Below, piece after piece: positions 43,160-50,826 of a DNA stretch of 64,000 bases. The stretch is from an uncultured Acetatifactor sp. (lineage in GTDB: Bacteria > Bacillota > Clostridia > Lachnospirales > Lachnospiraceae). Position 1 is the stretch's first letter, and each line of letters begins with the position of its first letter. The stretch lies in assembly GCA_910583845.1 (NCBI GenBank), contig CAJUAB010000001.1:176400-240399 (forward strand), in the 5' to 3' direction. The translations under genes were made by a program, and so were the position numbers. The notes under the pieces are model-generated. The model saw nothing but the letters and a program-made list of their open reading frames with translations. It did not search any database and had not been told where the DNA came from.

Positions 43160-44302
43160 TTATTGCTCCAGGCGGCGCAATTCCGTGTAAGCCAGCAGCA
43201 GCGGGCCCACGCCCTTGGCGTCATCCTCCACAATGGGCTCGGACATATAATACGCAAAGCTGCCGTCCCTGCGGGGATTGTCCGCGGGCCCCAGACCGGC
43301 CACCAGACAGATGCCCCCCAAGCTCAGATGCCCGTCCTTTTCCTTCAGATAGGTATCGCACACCCCCTGAAAAGCCTTCAGGCCATATTCCCTGTAGCTC
43401 TCCGGCAAAATTCCCAGACGCGCCCCCTTCAGGAGGCAATAGGCCATGATGGAACTTCCGCTGGTCTCCAGATAATTGGGCTCCACACCGCCCAAGGCCG
43501 GCAGCTGATACCAGAGACCGCTTTCATGCTGGAACCTGAGCATGGAATCTACCAGATCTATAAACACTTTTTTCAGATTGTCATACTCCGTCCTGTACTC
43601 CTGGCCGGGTTCGCATTTGTACAGGGTATCCAGCAACGCCATGGAATACCAGCCCAAGGCCCTGAGCCAGAAATTTTTGGACAGGCCCGTCTCCGGGTCA
43701 CACCAGAAAACTTTCCGGCTGGCATCATAGCCGTGGTAGTACAGCCCGGTCTCCCGGTCCCGCATATTTTTGACCACATTGGCGAACTGCCGGAAGATAT
43801 CGGCATAGTTCTCCCTGTTATGGAATTTGGTCTCATACTCCATATAGAAGGGCTGCCCCATATACATACCGTCCAGCCATACCTGATTGGGATAGATCTT
43901 CTTGTGCCAGAAGTTTCCCTCCGCCGTTCTGGGCTGGCTCTGAATCTGGGAATAGATCAGGTCGATGGCCCTGCGGTATTTCTCCCGGCCGCCTATCTCA
44001 TAGAGAGCGAACAGCGTCTTGCCCGCATTTACGTTGTCTATATTGTACTCTTCCACCCGATACCCGGCAATGGTGCCATCCTCCATCACTCTGTGGTCGA
44101 TAAAGGCATCGGCAAACTCATAGTATTTCTTCTCGCCGGTGGCTCTGTATATCTCAAGGAGCGCCAGGATCATACATCCGTCTATGTAATTCCATCCCGC
44201 CTTCTGTCCCGCCTTGGCCTTCTCAATATTCCAGGCCGGGACATCCAGCGTACTCTTCTCCAGAAGCTCGTCAATATATTTTTCAAAAATCGGCAGCTGC
44301 AT
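43160..44302 (-). CDS. GH105 unsaturated rhamnogalacturonyl hydrolase (YteR-like)
   Basis: A 380-residue (alpha/alpha)6-barrel glycosidase of the GH88/GH105 group. The catalytic Asp lies in VWLDGMYMGQPF (about 140); other family segments are NYIDGCMILALLEIYRATG, WLRALGWYSMALLDTL and ETSGSSIMAYCLLKGARLG. It cleaves the unsaturated uronyl residue left by pectin lyases, releasing it from rhamnose. No signal peptide, so it is cytoplasmic. Its stop faces mntP 31 bp away. No other pectin genes are in the window. Confidence 0.92.
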   Translation of the reverse strand: MQLPIFEKYIDELLEKSTLDVPAWNIEKAKAGQKAGWNYIDGCMILALLEIYRATGEKKYYEFADAFIDHRVMEDGTIAGYRVEEYNIDNVNAGKTLFALYEIGGREKYRRAIDLIYSQIQSQPRTAEGNFWHKKIYPNQVWLDGMYMGQPFYMEYETKFHNRENYADIFRQFANVVKNMRDRETGLYYHGYDASRKVFWCDPETGLSKNFWLRALGWYSMALLDTLYKCEPGQEYRTEYDNLKKVFIDLVDSMLRFQHESGLWYQLPALGGVEPNYLETSGSSIMAYCLLKGARLGILPESYREYGLKAFQGVCDTYLKEKDGHLSLGGICLVAGLGPADNPRRDGSFAYYMSEPIVEDDAKGVGPLLLAYTELRRLEQ

Positions 44303-44361
44303 TCTTGATCCTCCCTTTGGGTTTTCGTCTACGCGGATACTGATATTTGTATCTTTTTATC

Positions 44362-44390
44362 AGTTTACCTTAAAACGCGGAATCCGTCAA
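44362..44390 (-). promoter_or_regulatory. Sigma-A promoter of the GH105 gene
   Basis: TTGACG, 17 bp, TAAACT on the minus strand, 60 bp before the GH105 start. Confidence 0.7.
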
Positions 44391-44415
44391 CAGAACAATT
44401 GCCCGGGCTATGCCC

Positions 44416-45177
44416 CTATACCGCTGAAATTCCCCCTGTTCCCAACAGCACACAGATCAAATACAGAATCAGCAGGTGCAGGGGATAAAACAGATAGAAA
44501 ATGTACTTCAGCGCAAGTCCTCTCTTCCCATTGTAAAAACCTATGGGGATAAAAGCAAGAGGGGCCCATATCTCCCAGAGAAACACAAGGCAGCCTCCCA
44601 TGATCTGCTTCCATTTCACCCGGCGCAGGACATACAGCGTCATAATGCACAGCACCCCCATATACCCGTAATCCGTATTCAGCAGTTCCGCGGCGGCCGC
44701 CCCCAGGGCAATCACGGCGGCCATGCCGGGGACCCGCAGGAAACAGTTTGCCACATGCCCCTCCAGCAGGGAAGTCAACCACATGGTAAGCACCCCCACC
44801 AGCAGCGTCAGCATGACGCTCTGATGACTGAAGGAAACAACCCTGGCCGTAAAGCACAAATCAAAGGGCACCTCGGCAATCACCGCAAAAACAGCCAGCC
44901 GCAGTATGTATCTCTTCAGATTTCCGGTCTTCTGAAAGCCCTCCACCAACAGAAAGCAGTAGATGGGAAAGGAAATGCGCCCGATCCCTCTCAGCACCCG
45001 ATAGAGCATTACCAGCTGGTTATAGGCGTCTATGCTGGCAACATGGCTCCTTGTTGCCAGGAGATGACGCATCAGCACCGCCGCGCCGAAATGATCGATC
45101 AGCATGGTGACCATGGCAATGATTTTCAAAGTGCTTCCGCTCAGGCCCAATCGCTTCTTTTCCGTATCTTTTTCCAT
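44416..45177 (-). CDS. TraX-family membrane protein
   Basis: A 253-residue protein with about seven hydrophobic segments and the TraX family start (LSGSTLKIIAMVTMLIDHFG). Other family segments are GRISFPIYCFLLVEGFQKTGN and YPLHLLILY near the C-terminus. TraX acetylates pilin in F-plasmid conjugation, but chromosomal relatives in Firmicutes are widespread and of unknown role; there are no conjugation genes here. The start follows GGAGGGGGAAG. Confidence 0.88.
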   Translation of the reverse strand: MEKDTEKKRLGLSGSTLKIIAMVTMLIDHFGAAVLMRHLLATRSHVASIDAYNQLVMLYRVLRGIGRISFPIYCFLLVEGFQKTGNLKRYILRLAVFAVIAEVPFDLCFTARVVSFSHQSVMLTLLVGVLTMWLTSLLEGHVANCFLRVPGMAAVIALGAAAAELLNTDYGYMGVLCIMTLYVLRRVKWKQIMGGCLVFLWEIWAPLAFIPIGFYNGKRGLALKYIFYLFYPLHLLILYLICVLLGTGGISAV

Positions 45178-45197
45178 TCCTGCTTCCCCCTCCCAGG

Positions 45198-45222
45198 GCG
45201 TGTCTGAAAAGTCATTCTACCG
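45198..45222. repeat. Partial MITE-like repeat (left end)
   Basis: GGGCGTGTCTGAAAAGTCATTC matches the family left end, between TraX and tRNA-Gly. Confidence 0.5.
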
Positions 45223-45266
45223 CTGAATATCATGGTCTGTCTGTTTACCTTTTGAATCCGAACATG

Positions 45267-45294
45267 AAAAAAACCTTGATGATTCAAGGTTTTT
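45267..45294 (-). terminator. Intrinsic terminator of tRNA-Gly
   Basis: ACCTTGAATC-ATCAAGGT stem followed by TTTTTTT on the minus strand, immediately after the tRNA gene. Confidence 0.85.
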
Positions 45295-45297
45295 GAA

Positions 45298-45368
45298 AGC
45301 AGATAACGGGAATCGAACCCGCCTCTCCAGCTTGGGAAGCTAGCGTTCTACCGATGAACTATATCTGC
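45298..45368 (-). tRNA. tRNA-Gly (anticodon UCC)
   Basis: Minus-strand cloverleaf of 71 nt with acceptor stem GCAGATA/TATCTGC, D-arm with AGTTCATCGGTAGAAC, anticodon arm CTAGC-TTCCCAA-GCTGG (anticodon TCC) and T-arm GCGGGTTCGATTCCCGT. CCA is not encoded. It has its own promoter and terminator. Confidence 0.95.
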
Positions 45369-45383
45369 GGAACTATAGTATGA

Positions 45384-45412
45384 AGTATATCACACAACTT
45401 CTATTTTGTAAA
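45384..45412 (-). promoter_or_regulatory. Promoter of tRNA-Gly
   Basis: TTTACA, 17 bp, TATACT on the minus strand, 16 bp before the tRNA 5' end. Confidence 0.8.
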
Positions 45413-45493
45413 CCCAATTTTATCAAAATTTACAAAGTCATCCCGGATTTATTACATTCTCATTTTTCTTGCGGACATTACCGGCGGATCAGC

Positions 45494-45532
45494 GGACAAC
45501 TCCCCTGAGAAATTTTTCCCGGGGAATTGTCC
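45494..45532 (-). terminator. Hairpin after rplT
   Basis: GGACAATTCCCC/GGGGAGTTGTCC, a 12-bp stem just beyond the rplT stop; no T-run follows, so termination is likely but not certain. Confidence 0.5.
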
Positions 45533-45544
45533 ACACATACAGAA

Positions 45545-45901
45545 TTACGCCAGTTTGGATTTCGCGAGCTCGGCCAGAGTGGTAAAACCATCCGCGTCGT
45601 TTACAGCCATCTCGGCCAGCATCTTACGGTTCATCTCAATGCCGGCCAGCTTCAGGCCGTACATAAACTTGCTGTAAGACAAGCCGTTCAGTCTCGCGGC
45701 AGCGTTGATACGGGCAATCCACAGCTGACGGAACTGGCGCTTCCTCTCTTTTCTGCCGGCGTAGGAACTTGCCAGCGCGCGCATAACGGACTGCTTCGCG
45801 ATCCTGTACTGTTTGCTTCTGGCTCCTCTGTATCCCTTGGCCAGCTTTAATACTCTATTGTGCTTTTTTTTGGCGTTTAAGCCACCTTTAATTCTTGCCA
45901 T
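45545..45901 (-). CDS. rplT: 50S ribosomal protein L20
   Basis: 118 residues, the standard length; begins ARIKGGLNAKKKHNRVLKLA after the Met, with the conserved LWIARINAAARLNGLSYS. Binds 23S rRNA early in 50S assembly and in Firmicutes represses its own operon through the leader upstream of infC. Third gene of infC-rpmI-rplT. Confidence 0.98.
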   Translation of the reverse strand: MARIKGGLNAKKKHNRVLKLAKGYRGARSKQYRIAKQSVMRALASSYAGRKERKRQFRQLWIARINAAARLNGLSYSKFMYGLKLAGIEMNRKMLAEMAVNDADGFTTLAELAKSKLA

Positions 45902-46026
45902 CTCTTCTCTCCTCCTATTCCGAGTTCCACATACTGCCTGCCCGCAGGCAAATCCCGCGGCTGCGCTCTGGAAGCTCCGACAACTCGTTTCCCGTCACAC
46001 GGCAATATGCCGGTCTGCTCATTCAC

Positions 46027-46224
46027 TTATAAATAAGGCAAAATCTTCTTCATCGTCTTTACATTGGTGGTGTCCGTGATTGTGGACTTTCTGAGATTTC
46101 TCTTATTCTTGGTGGTCTTCTTGGTTAAGATATGGCGCTTGTAAGCCTTGTTTCTCTTCAACTTACCTGTTCCAGTCACTTTAAAACGCTTAGCTGCTGA
46201 TCTGCTTGTCTTCATTTTGGGCAT
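46027..46224 (-). CDS. rpmI: 50S ribosomal protein L35
   Basis: 65 residues, standard length, with the typical basic sequence MPKMKTSRSAAKRFKVTGTG and KRNKAYKRHILTKKT. Sits between infC and rplT as in most bacteria; good GGAGGAAAC ribosome-binding site. Confidence 0.98.
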   Translation of the reverse strand: MPKMKTSRSAAKRFKVTGTGKLKRNKAYKRHILTKKTTKNKRNLRKSTITDTTNVKTMKKILPYL

Positions 46225-46271
46225 AACGGTTTCCTCCTAAACTTTTGCTTAATCTATTTTAACTAATGGGC

Positions 46272-46778
46272 TCAGCGCTTCTCAGTTAAAAACATGGTCA
46301 TACTTCTGCCTTCCACCTTGGGGGGCTTCTCCACCACCGCTATATCGGACAGACTGCGCGCAAAATCATCCAGAATATGTCTGCTGTTGTTCATGTGCGC
46401 CATCTCACGGCCCCTGAACCGCAGAGTAATCTTCACTCTGTCCCCCTTGCTCAGGAATTTCCTGGCGGCGCTGATCTTGGTGTTCAGATCATTGGTGTCG
46501 ATATTGGGTGAGAGACGGATCTCCTTGATCTCAATCACCTTCTGCTTCTTCCTGGCTTCCTTCTCCTTGCGCGCCTGCTCATAGCGATACTTGCCATAAT
46601 CCGCAATCCTGCACACAGGCGGTTTGGCTGTGGGAACAATCTTGATCAGGTCCACGCCTGCCTCTTCCGCCAGCGCCATCGCTTCCCTGGCCGACATAAC
46701 CCCCAGCTGCTCTCCGTTTACTCCGATTACTCGCACTTCCCGGTCCCTGATTTGTTCGTTGATAAATAATTCGCTAAT
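46272..46778 (-). CDS. infC: Translation initiation factor IF-3, AUU start
   Basis: About 168 residues with both IF3 domains: the N-terminal INEQIRDREVRVIG and linker YEQARKEKEARKKQK, then the C-terminal KEIRLSPNIDTND and VKITLRFRGREM. The ORF can be opened at an ATG at 46793, but that ATG is itself part of ATGGAGGG, which forms the ribosome-binding site. Eight bases later ATT at 46778 begins ISELFINEQ, matching the AUU starts of infC in E. coli and Bacillus. I therefore favour ATT, which would allow IF3 to discriminate against its own start codon. If the ATG is used the protein is 173 residues. Confidence 0.9.
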   Translation of the reverse strand: MSELFINEQIRDREVRVIGVNGEQLGVMSAREAMALAEEAGVDLIKIVPTAKPPVCRIADYGKYRYEQARKEKEARKKQKVIEIKEIRLSPNIDTNDLNTKISAARKFLSKGDRVKITLRFRGREMAHMNNSRHILDDFARSLSDIAVVEKPPKVEGRSMTMFLTEKR

Positions 46779-46795
46779 GGCTTTACCCTCCATAA

Positions 46796-46962
46796 GAAAA
46801 AGTGGATAGCATAACTATCCACCTAAAAGTCCAATTCCATAGAAGCAACACCACCGGGTATAACCGGCAGTCCTGTGAATCTTTCCTTTATTAACACTTA
46901 CCAGCGCTGTTGCCGTAAGGTGAGAGCGGATACTCTGCTTGATTGTCTGTGCTTTACACACT
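46796..46962 (-). ncRNA. L20-type leader (infC operon autoregulatory element)
   Basis: The 5' leader between the infC promoter and start has the L20-leader features: CACCTTACGGCAACAGCGCTGGTAAGTG, read in two parts as CACCTTACGGCAACAG and CGCTGGTAAGTG, then GTTAATAAAGG. It ends in an attenuator hairpin GTGGATAG/CTATCCAC with a T-run at 46797-46822. Binding of L20 would favour the terminator. Confidence 0.8.
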
Positions 46963-46968
46963 TAATAT

Positions 46969-46997
46969 AAAGTACCAGAAACCTTTTCATTTGTCAA
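46969..46997 (-). promoter_or_regulatory. Promoter of the infC-rpmI-rplT operon
   Basis: TTGACA, 17 bp, TACTTT on the minus strand, immediately upstream of the L20-type leader. Confidence 0.8.
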
Positions 46998-47027
46998 TGA
47001 CTTTTTCAATATTCCTCAAAATATTCC

Positions 47028-47447
47028 TCAAAATATTTTTCCGCATTTTACCTCTAACAGCTTCTTTATGTCTTCATAATGTTCCTGGCTGATGACCCGG
47101 AAATGTATCCAGCCGCCATCGCCGCATGGATATTTATGATCAATATAGTCCTGCGTGTACTTTTTCAGTTCTCCACAAATCATGTTGTATTGCGCATCTG
47201 TTAATCTCACCATCACCGTAAATGCGCCGGCCTCAGCAAAAACATTACACAACAGCTTTTTCTTTTTATAATGTCCTATTCCCCAACCGTATTTGCTGCC
47301 ATAGGGGAAAACCACTTTCTGTTCCGTATGGCAGACAGTTGTCAGCCAGTCATTGATCCTGGAAAAGCGTTCCGCATTCTCGCCGCAGTACTCCGCCATT
47401 TCCTCTATGTCCGGCACAACCTGCTTATTCAGCATTCTCTCGTACAT
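47028..47447 (-). CDS. DUF3788 domain-containing protein
   Basis: A 139-residue cytoplasmic protein of the DUF3788 family: MYERMLNKQVVPDIEEMAEY at the start, VVFPYGSKYGWGIGHYKKKK, LLCNVFAEAGAFTVMVRL and KYPCGDGGWIHFRV. Role unknown. The start follows AAGGGG. Its stop is 30 bp upstream of the infC promoter. Confidence 0.85.
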   Translation of the reverse strand: MYERMLNKQVVPDIEEMAEYCGENAERFSRINDWLTTVCHTEQKVVFPYGSKYGWGIGHYKKKKLLCNVFAEAGAFTVMVRLTDAQYNMICGELKKYTQDYIDHKYPCGDGGWIHFRVISQEHYEDIKKLLEVKCGKIF

Positions 47448-47540
47448 AATTGCCCCTTATATGATAGCTAAAATAAAAACGCTCCTCCGGATAAATGTTA
47501 CGGTTTGCAGGAGATCCTCTCCGGGTCTTCTATGTACAGA

Positions 47541-47569
47541 CGGCATATATTCCGGATGAATATATGCCG
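47541..47569. other. Perfect 12-bp inverted repeat after the DUF1540 gene
   Basis: CGGCATATATTC, 5 bp, GAATATATGCCG, 24 bp after the DUF1540 stop. No T-run; either a weak terminator or a protein-binding site before DUF3788. Confidence 0.55.
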
Positions 47570-47592
47570 CTCTCTCAAGCACACTGAGCAGG

Positions 47593-47913
47593 TTACATTT
47601 CCTTGAAAGTAGCGCAGAGGGTCTCCTTACAGTCACATGCCCCACAGCCCTGAATATCCACATGCTCCGCCGTACACTTATAATTCTCATTATAAGTACA
47701 TTTGGCCGCCTCGCAGTCGATACTGATATTGCTGGTGGGGTGGCAGGTGCAGTTACTGTAGGAGTTGCTGGCTCCCTTTCTGGGAAGGAAACTTTCACAG
47801 CAGGTCTCGTTTTCACAGCAGGCATGTTTACCGCCCACCATGATATCCCCCTTGGAGCACAGTTTTTCCTTGTTGTACGTGCAGTTTTCCACAGTGCATC
47901 TTAAATCCGTCAT
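47593..47913 (-). CDS. DUF1540 protein with two cysteine-rich repeats
   Basis: A 106-residue protein with two DUF1540 modules, each with four or more cysteines: LRCTVENCTYNKEKLCS with CCESF at about 4-45, and IDCEAAKCTYNENYKC with CKETLCATF at about 65-104. These are probable metal-binding knuckles common in Clostridia; function unknown. The ATG at 47913 is preceded by GGAGGAAGCG; an ORF start four codons earlier would put the start inside the ribosome-binding site. Confidence 0.88.
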   Translation of the reverse strand: MTDLRCTVENCTYNKEKLCSKGDIMVGGKHACCENETCCESFLPRKGASNSYSNCTCHPTSNISIDCEAAKCTYNENYKCTAEHVDIQGCGACDCKETLCATFKEM

Positions 47914-48163
47914 CGCTTCCTCCATCCGCCCGCTTCAAGCGGGTCCCTTCATCAACACCGATTCTGTGCTTGCAAAAAGCCAGGTCCGCGGCATGACCGG
48001 GAACTTCCGCACCGGTACAGGGCTTTCGGAAACCGTCAGCGTTTACGTCTCACAACCCCCGACCTGCCTCCGCCCGGCGCGATCCTGACTTCCGGCAGAA
48101 ACATAAATGTTCCTTTCCTCAGTATGGTCGGAGAAAACATATTTTATGCAGTTTTCAAGATTT

Positions 48164-50131
48164 TCAACTGTTTTTTTCTTCTGCGGCCTCCTCTTTCCGG
48201 ATGGCCTTGGTGCGGATCTCCTCGCAGATCTGTTCTATGAACTCAGCCAGGGATTTCTGTCCCTCATCACCCGCGAAGCGGCTTCTGACGGAGACCAGAG
48301 CGCCAGCCTCCTCCTGTTCGCCCACCACCAGCATATAGGGCACCTTGGCCAGACGGGCTTCCCGGATCTTGAAACCGATCTTCTCCGAGCGGGCGTCCAC
48401 CTCGGCCAGTACGCCGTTTTTCTTAAGCTGCGCCTGGACGGACCGGGCATATCCCTCATATTTTTCGGAGATGGGAAGAACGCGCACCTGCTCAGGACAC
48501 AGCCATGTGGGGAATTTGCCCGCGTATTTTTCCACCAGCCACGCCAGAGTGCGCTCATAGCAGCCCATGGAAGTCCTGTGTATGATATAGGGGCGTACCT
48601 TGTCGCCGTTCTGATCAATGAAATACATATCAAACTGCTCCGCCAGCAGGGCATCCCACTGAATCGTGATCATGGTGTCCTCTTTGCCGTACACATTCCG
48701 GGCATTGATATCAATCTTGGGGCCGTAGAAGGCGGCCTCGCCCATATCCTCCACATAGGGAATCTGCAATTCCTCCATGATGTCCCGCATATGCTGCTGG
48801 GTCTCCTCCCACACCTCGGGCTCGCCTATATATTTCTCCCTGTTGTCCGGGTCCCATTTGGACAGATGGTACGTCACGTCCTCCTCCACGCCCAGTGTCT
48901 GCAGGCAGTGCTTTGCCAGGGCCAGACATCCCTTGAACTCCTCCACCATCTGGTCGGGCCTCACGATCAGATGGCCCTCGGAGATGGTGAACTGACGCAC
49001 TCTGGTCAGACCGTGCATCTCGCCGGAGTCCTCGTTGCGGAACAGCGTGGAAGTCTCGCCGTAACGCAGGGGCAGATCCCGGTAGGAATGCTGGGAAGCC
49101 TTATATACATAGTACTGGAACGGACAAGTCATGGGGCGCAGGGCAAAGACCTCCTTGTCTTTCTCCTCGTCCCCCATGACGAACATGCCGTCTTTGTAAT
49201 GATCCCAATGACCGGATATTTTATACAGATCCGATTTTGCCATCAGAGGCGTCTTGGTACGGATATATCCCCACTCATTATCCTCCAGGTCCTCAATCCA
49301 GCGCTGCATGGTCTGAATGATTTTGGCCCCCCTGGGCATCAGCAGCGGCAGGCCCTGACCGATCACATCCACCGTGGTGAACAGTTCCATCTCTCTGCCC
49401 AGTTTGTTGTGATCCCGACGCCTGGCGTCCTCCATGCGCTCCAGATGAGCCGTCAGTTCCTCCTTATTGCCGTAAGCCGTACCGTAAATCCGCTGCAAGC
49501 GGGCCTTATTGGAATCCCCTCTCCAATAGGCCATGGACGAGGAGGTCAGCTTAAACGCCTTCACCCCCTTGGTGCTGATCAGGTGCGGGCCTGCGCACAG
49601 GTCCACAAACTCTCCCTGTCTGTAAAAAGAAATCTCTGCGTCCTGGGGCAGATCCCGAATCAGTTCCACTTTGTAGGGTTCGCCCTTTTCCTCCATGAAA
49701 CGAATGGCCTCTTCTCTGGGAAGCAGGAATTTTTCCAGCCGCGCCCCCTCTTTCACGATCTTTTTCATCTCGGCCTCCAGCCGGTCCAGATCCTCCCTGG
49801 AGAAGGCCTCATGATCAAAATCGTAGTAGAAGCCCTCCTCAATACTGGGACCGATGGCCAGCTTCGCCTCCGGGAACAGACGTTTCACCGCCTCCGCCAG
49901 CACATGGGAGGTGGTGTGGCGCAGCGCCGCGAGACCCTCCGGGTCTCTGGCAGTGCAAATCTCCAGCTGGCAGTCCTGCTTCAGCACAGTCCGCAGGTCC
50001 ACCGTCTCCCCGTCTACCCTGGCGCAACAGGCCGCCCTGGCCAGGCCCTCACTGATATCCAGAGCGATGTCATACACGCTCCTGCTCTCCCCATACTCCT
50101 TTACGGAGCCGTCTTTCAATGTAATTTTCAT
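48164..50131 (-). CDS. thrS: Threonyl-tRNA synthetase
   Basis: A 655-residue class II synthetase. The domains in order are TGS (about 1-62), the editing domain with HTTSHVLAEA and later histidine/cysteine positions (about 63-230), the catalytic core (MTCPFQYYVYKASQHSYRD with the zinc Cys; RTSMGCYERTLAWLVE), and the anticodon-binding domain (from about 545, PEQVRVLPISEKYEGYA). Good GGAGGAG ribosome-binding site. It lies 74 bp after a small membrane-protein gene, and both are downstream of a threonine T-box leader. Confidence 0.97.
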   Translation of the reverse strand: MKITLKDGSVKEYGESRSVYDIALDISEGLARAACCARVDGETVDLRTVLKQDCQLEICTARDPEGLAALRHTTSHVLAEAVKRLFPEAKLAIGPSIEEGFYYDFDHEAFSREDLDRLEAEMKKIVKEGARLEKFLLPREEAIRFMEEKGEPYKVELIRDLPQDAEISFYRQGEFVDLCAGPHLISTKGVKAFKLTSSSMAYWRGDSNKARLQRIYGTAYGNKEELTAHLERMEDARRRDHNKLGREMELFTTVDVIGQGLPLLMPRGAKIIQTMQRWIEDLEDNEWGYIRTKTPLMAKSDLYKISGHWDHYKDGMFVMGDEEKDKEVFALRPMTCPFQYYVYKASQHSYRDLPLRYGETSTLFRNEDSGEMHGLTRVRQFTISEGHLIVRPDQMVEEFKGCLALAKHCLQTLGVEEDVTYHLSKWDPDNREKYIGEPEVWEETQQHMRDIMEELQIPYVEDMGEAAFYGPKIDINARNVYGKEDTMITIQWDALLAEQFDMYFIDQNGDKVRPYIIHRTSMGCYERTLAWLVEKYAGKFPTWLCPEQVRVLPISEKYEGYARSVQAQLKKNGVLAEVDARSEKIGFKIREARLAKVPYMLVVGEQEEAGALVSVRSRFAGDEGQKSLAEFIEQICEEIRTKAIRKEEAAEEKNS

Positions 50132-50205
50132 AACTCTCCTCCTTCAAAATCACTGTGCCGCCACATAGCGACAGCACCAAAAGGTAAAACTGCGAAAGCC
50201 CACGG

Positions 50206-50451
50206 TCACTGTGCCGCCGCTTCCTCCTCTTCCCCTTCCTGCCCCTGGTCGTTTCCGTTGCCATTATTGTTGCCATTATTGTTGCCATTATGATTCCCGT
50301 TATTGCTTCCGATCCACACACCGTGCGTCATGGGGGCCGCGTTTAAGCCGCACACAATCCCTCCCATCAGACAGACAGCGCCGATCAGCCAGAGAGTGAC
50401 CTTGGGCAACGTCACTTCTCCGGCAAAACATTTTTCAGCCAATTCCTTCAT
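50206..50451 (-). CDS. Small membrane protein with Asn-rich and acidic tail, between T-box and thrS
   Basis: An 81-residue protein I do not recognise. A short N-terminal segment (MKELAEKCFAGEVTLPK) precedes one membrane helix (about 19-40, LWLIGAVCLMGGIVCGL). The tail is an Asn/Gly repeat encoded by three 12-bp repeats (GTTGCCATTATT on the plus strand) and an acidic end. The ATG at 50451 is ten bases after GGAGG; an ATG three codons earlier is too close to it. It is the first gene after the threonine T-box, so its expression should follow threonine-tRNA charging. Confidence 0.7.
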   Translation of the reverse strand: MKELAEKCFAGEVTLPKVTLWLIGAVCLMGGIVCGLNAAPMTHGVWIGSNNGNHNGNNNGNNNGNGNDQGQEGEEEEAAAQ

Positions 50452-50519
50452 CTCACACATTCCTCCTTACCTGCTTCCTGCGCCGACGAAACCCTCTTCG
50501 CAGGGTTTTACGCCGACAT

Positions 50520-50776
50520 GAACAAAAGTCCCCTGCAATATTTCTATTGCAAGGGACGTAAAATACGCGGTTCCACCCTTGTTGCCAGTTCCGTATATTG
50601 TCCGGGCTCCGGCCACCTTCCTTCTCCATAACGCAGAGCTGCGGGCTTTATTAGAGCCGCTCCGGGGCGGTTTTCCCCTGATTTCCTCCGGGCCTGCTTC
50701 CATCTTGCGGCACCCGCCGCAGCCGCCCTCTCTGTGGATTCCCACAGGGTACTCTTCCCGTCAACGCTTTATCTAT
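50520..50776 (-). ncRNA. Threonine T-box riboswitch
   Basis: Minus-strand leader with the T-box sequence AAGGGTGGAACCGCG (50566-50580), AGTA and AGAGAG stem-I motifs, and terminator GTCCCTTGCAATA/TATTGCAGGGGAC followed by TTTTG (50524-50556). Pairing CCCTG with CAGGG places the specifier after GAAA as ACC (50669-50671), a threonine codon, by analogy with the GAAA-GGC arrangement of glyQS leaders. It controls the small membrane-protein gene and thrS. Confidence 0.9.
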
Positions 50777-50781
50777 GGCTT

Positions 50782-50810
50782 ACAATAGCACTTTTTCAAC
50801 AAATTGTAAA
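50782..50810 (-). promoter_or_regulatory. Promoter of the T-box/thrS transcript
   Basis: TTTACA, 17 bp, TATTGT on the minus strand, just before the T-box leader. Confidence 0.7.
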
Positions 50811-50826
50811 GGAAAATTTTCAAAAC

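Noticed and set aside
44416..45177. Conjugation gene because of TraX similarity
   Set aside because: Chromosomal TraX-like proteins are common in Firmicutes, and no transfer genes are present.
48107..50293. 728-residue open frame on the plus strand opposite thrS
   Set aside because: The minus strand encodes a full, motif-complete threonyl-tRNA synthetase; the plus frame is a GC-rich antisense shadow without family features.
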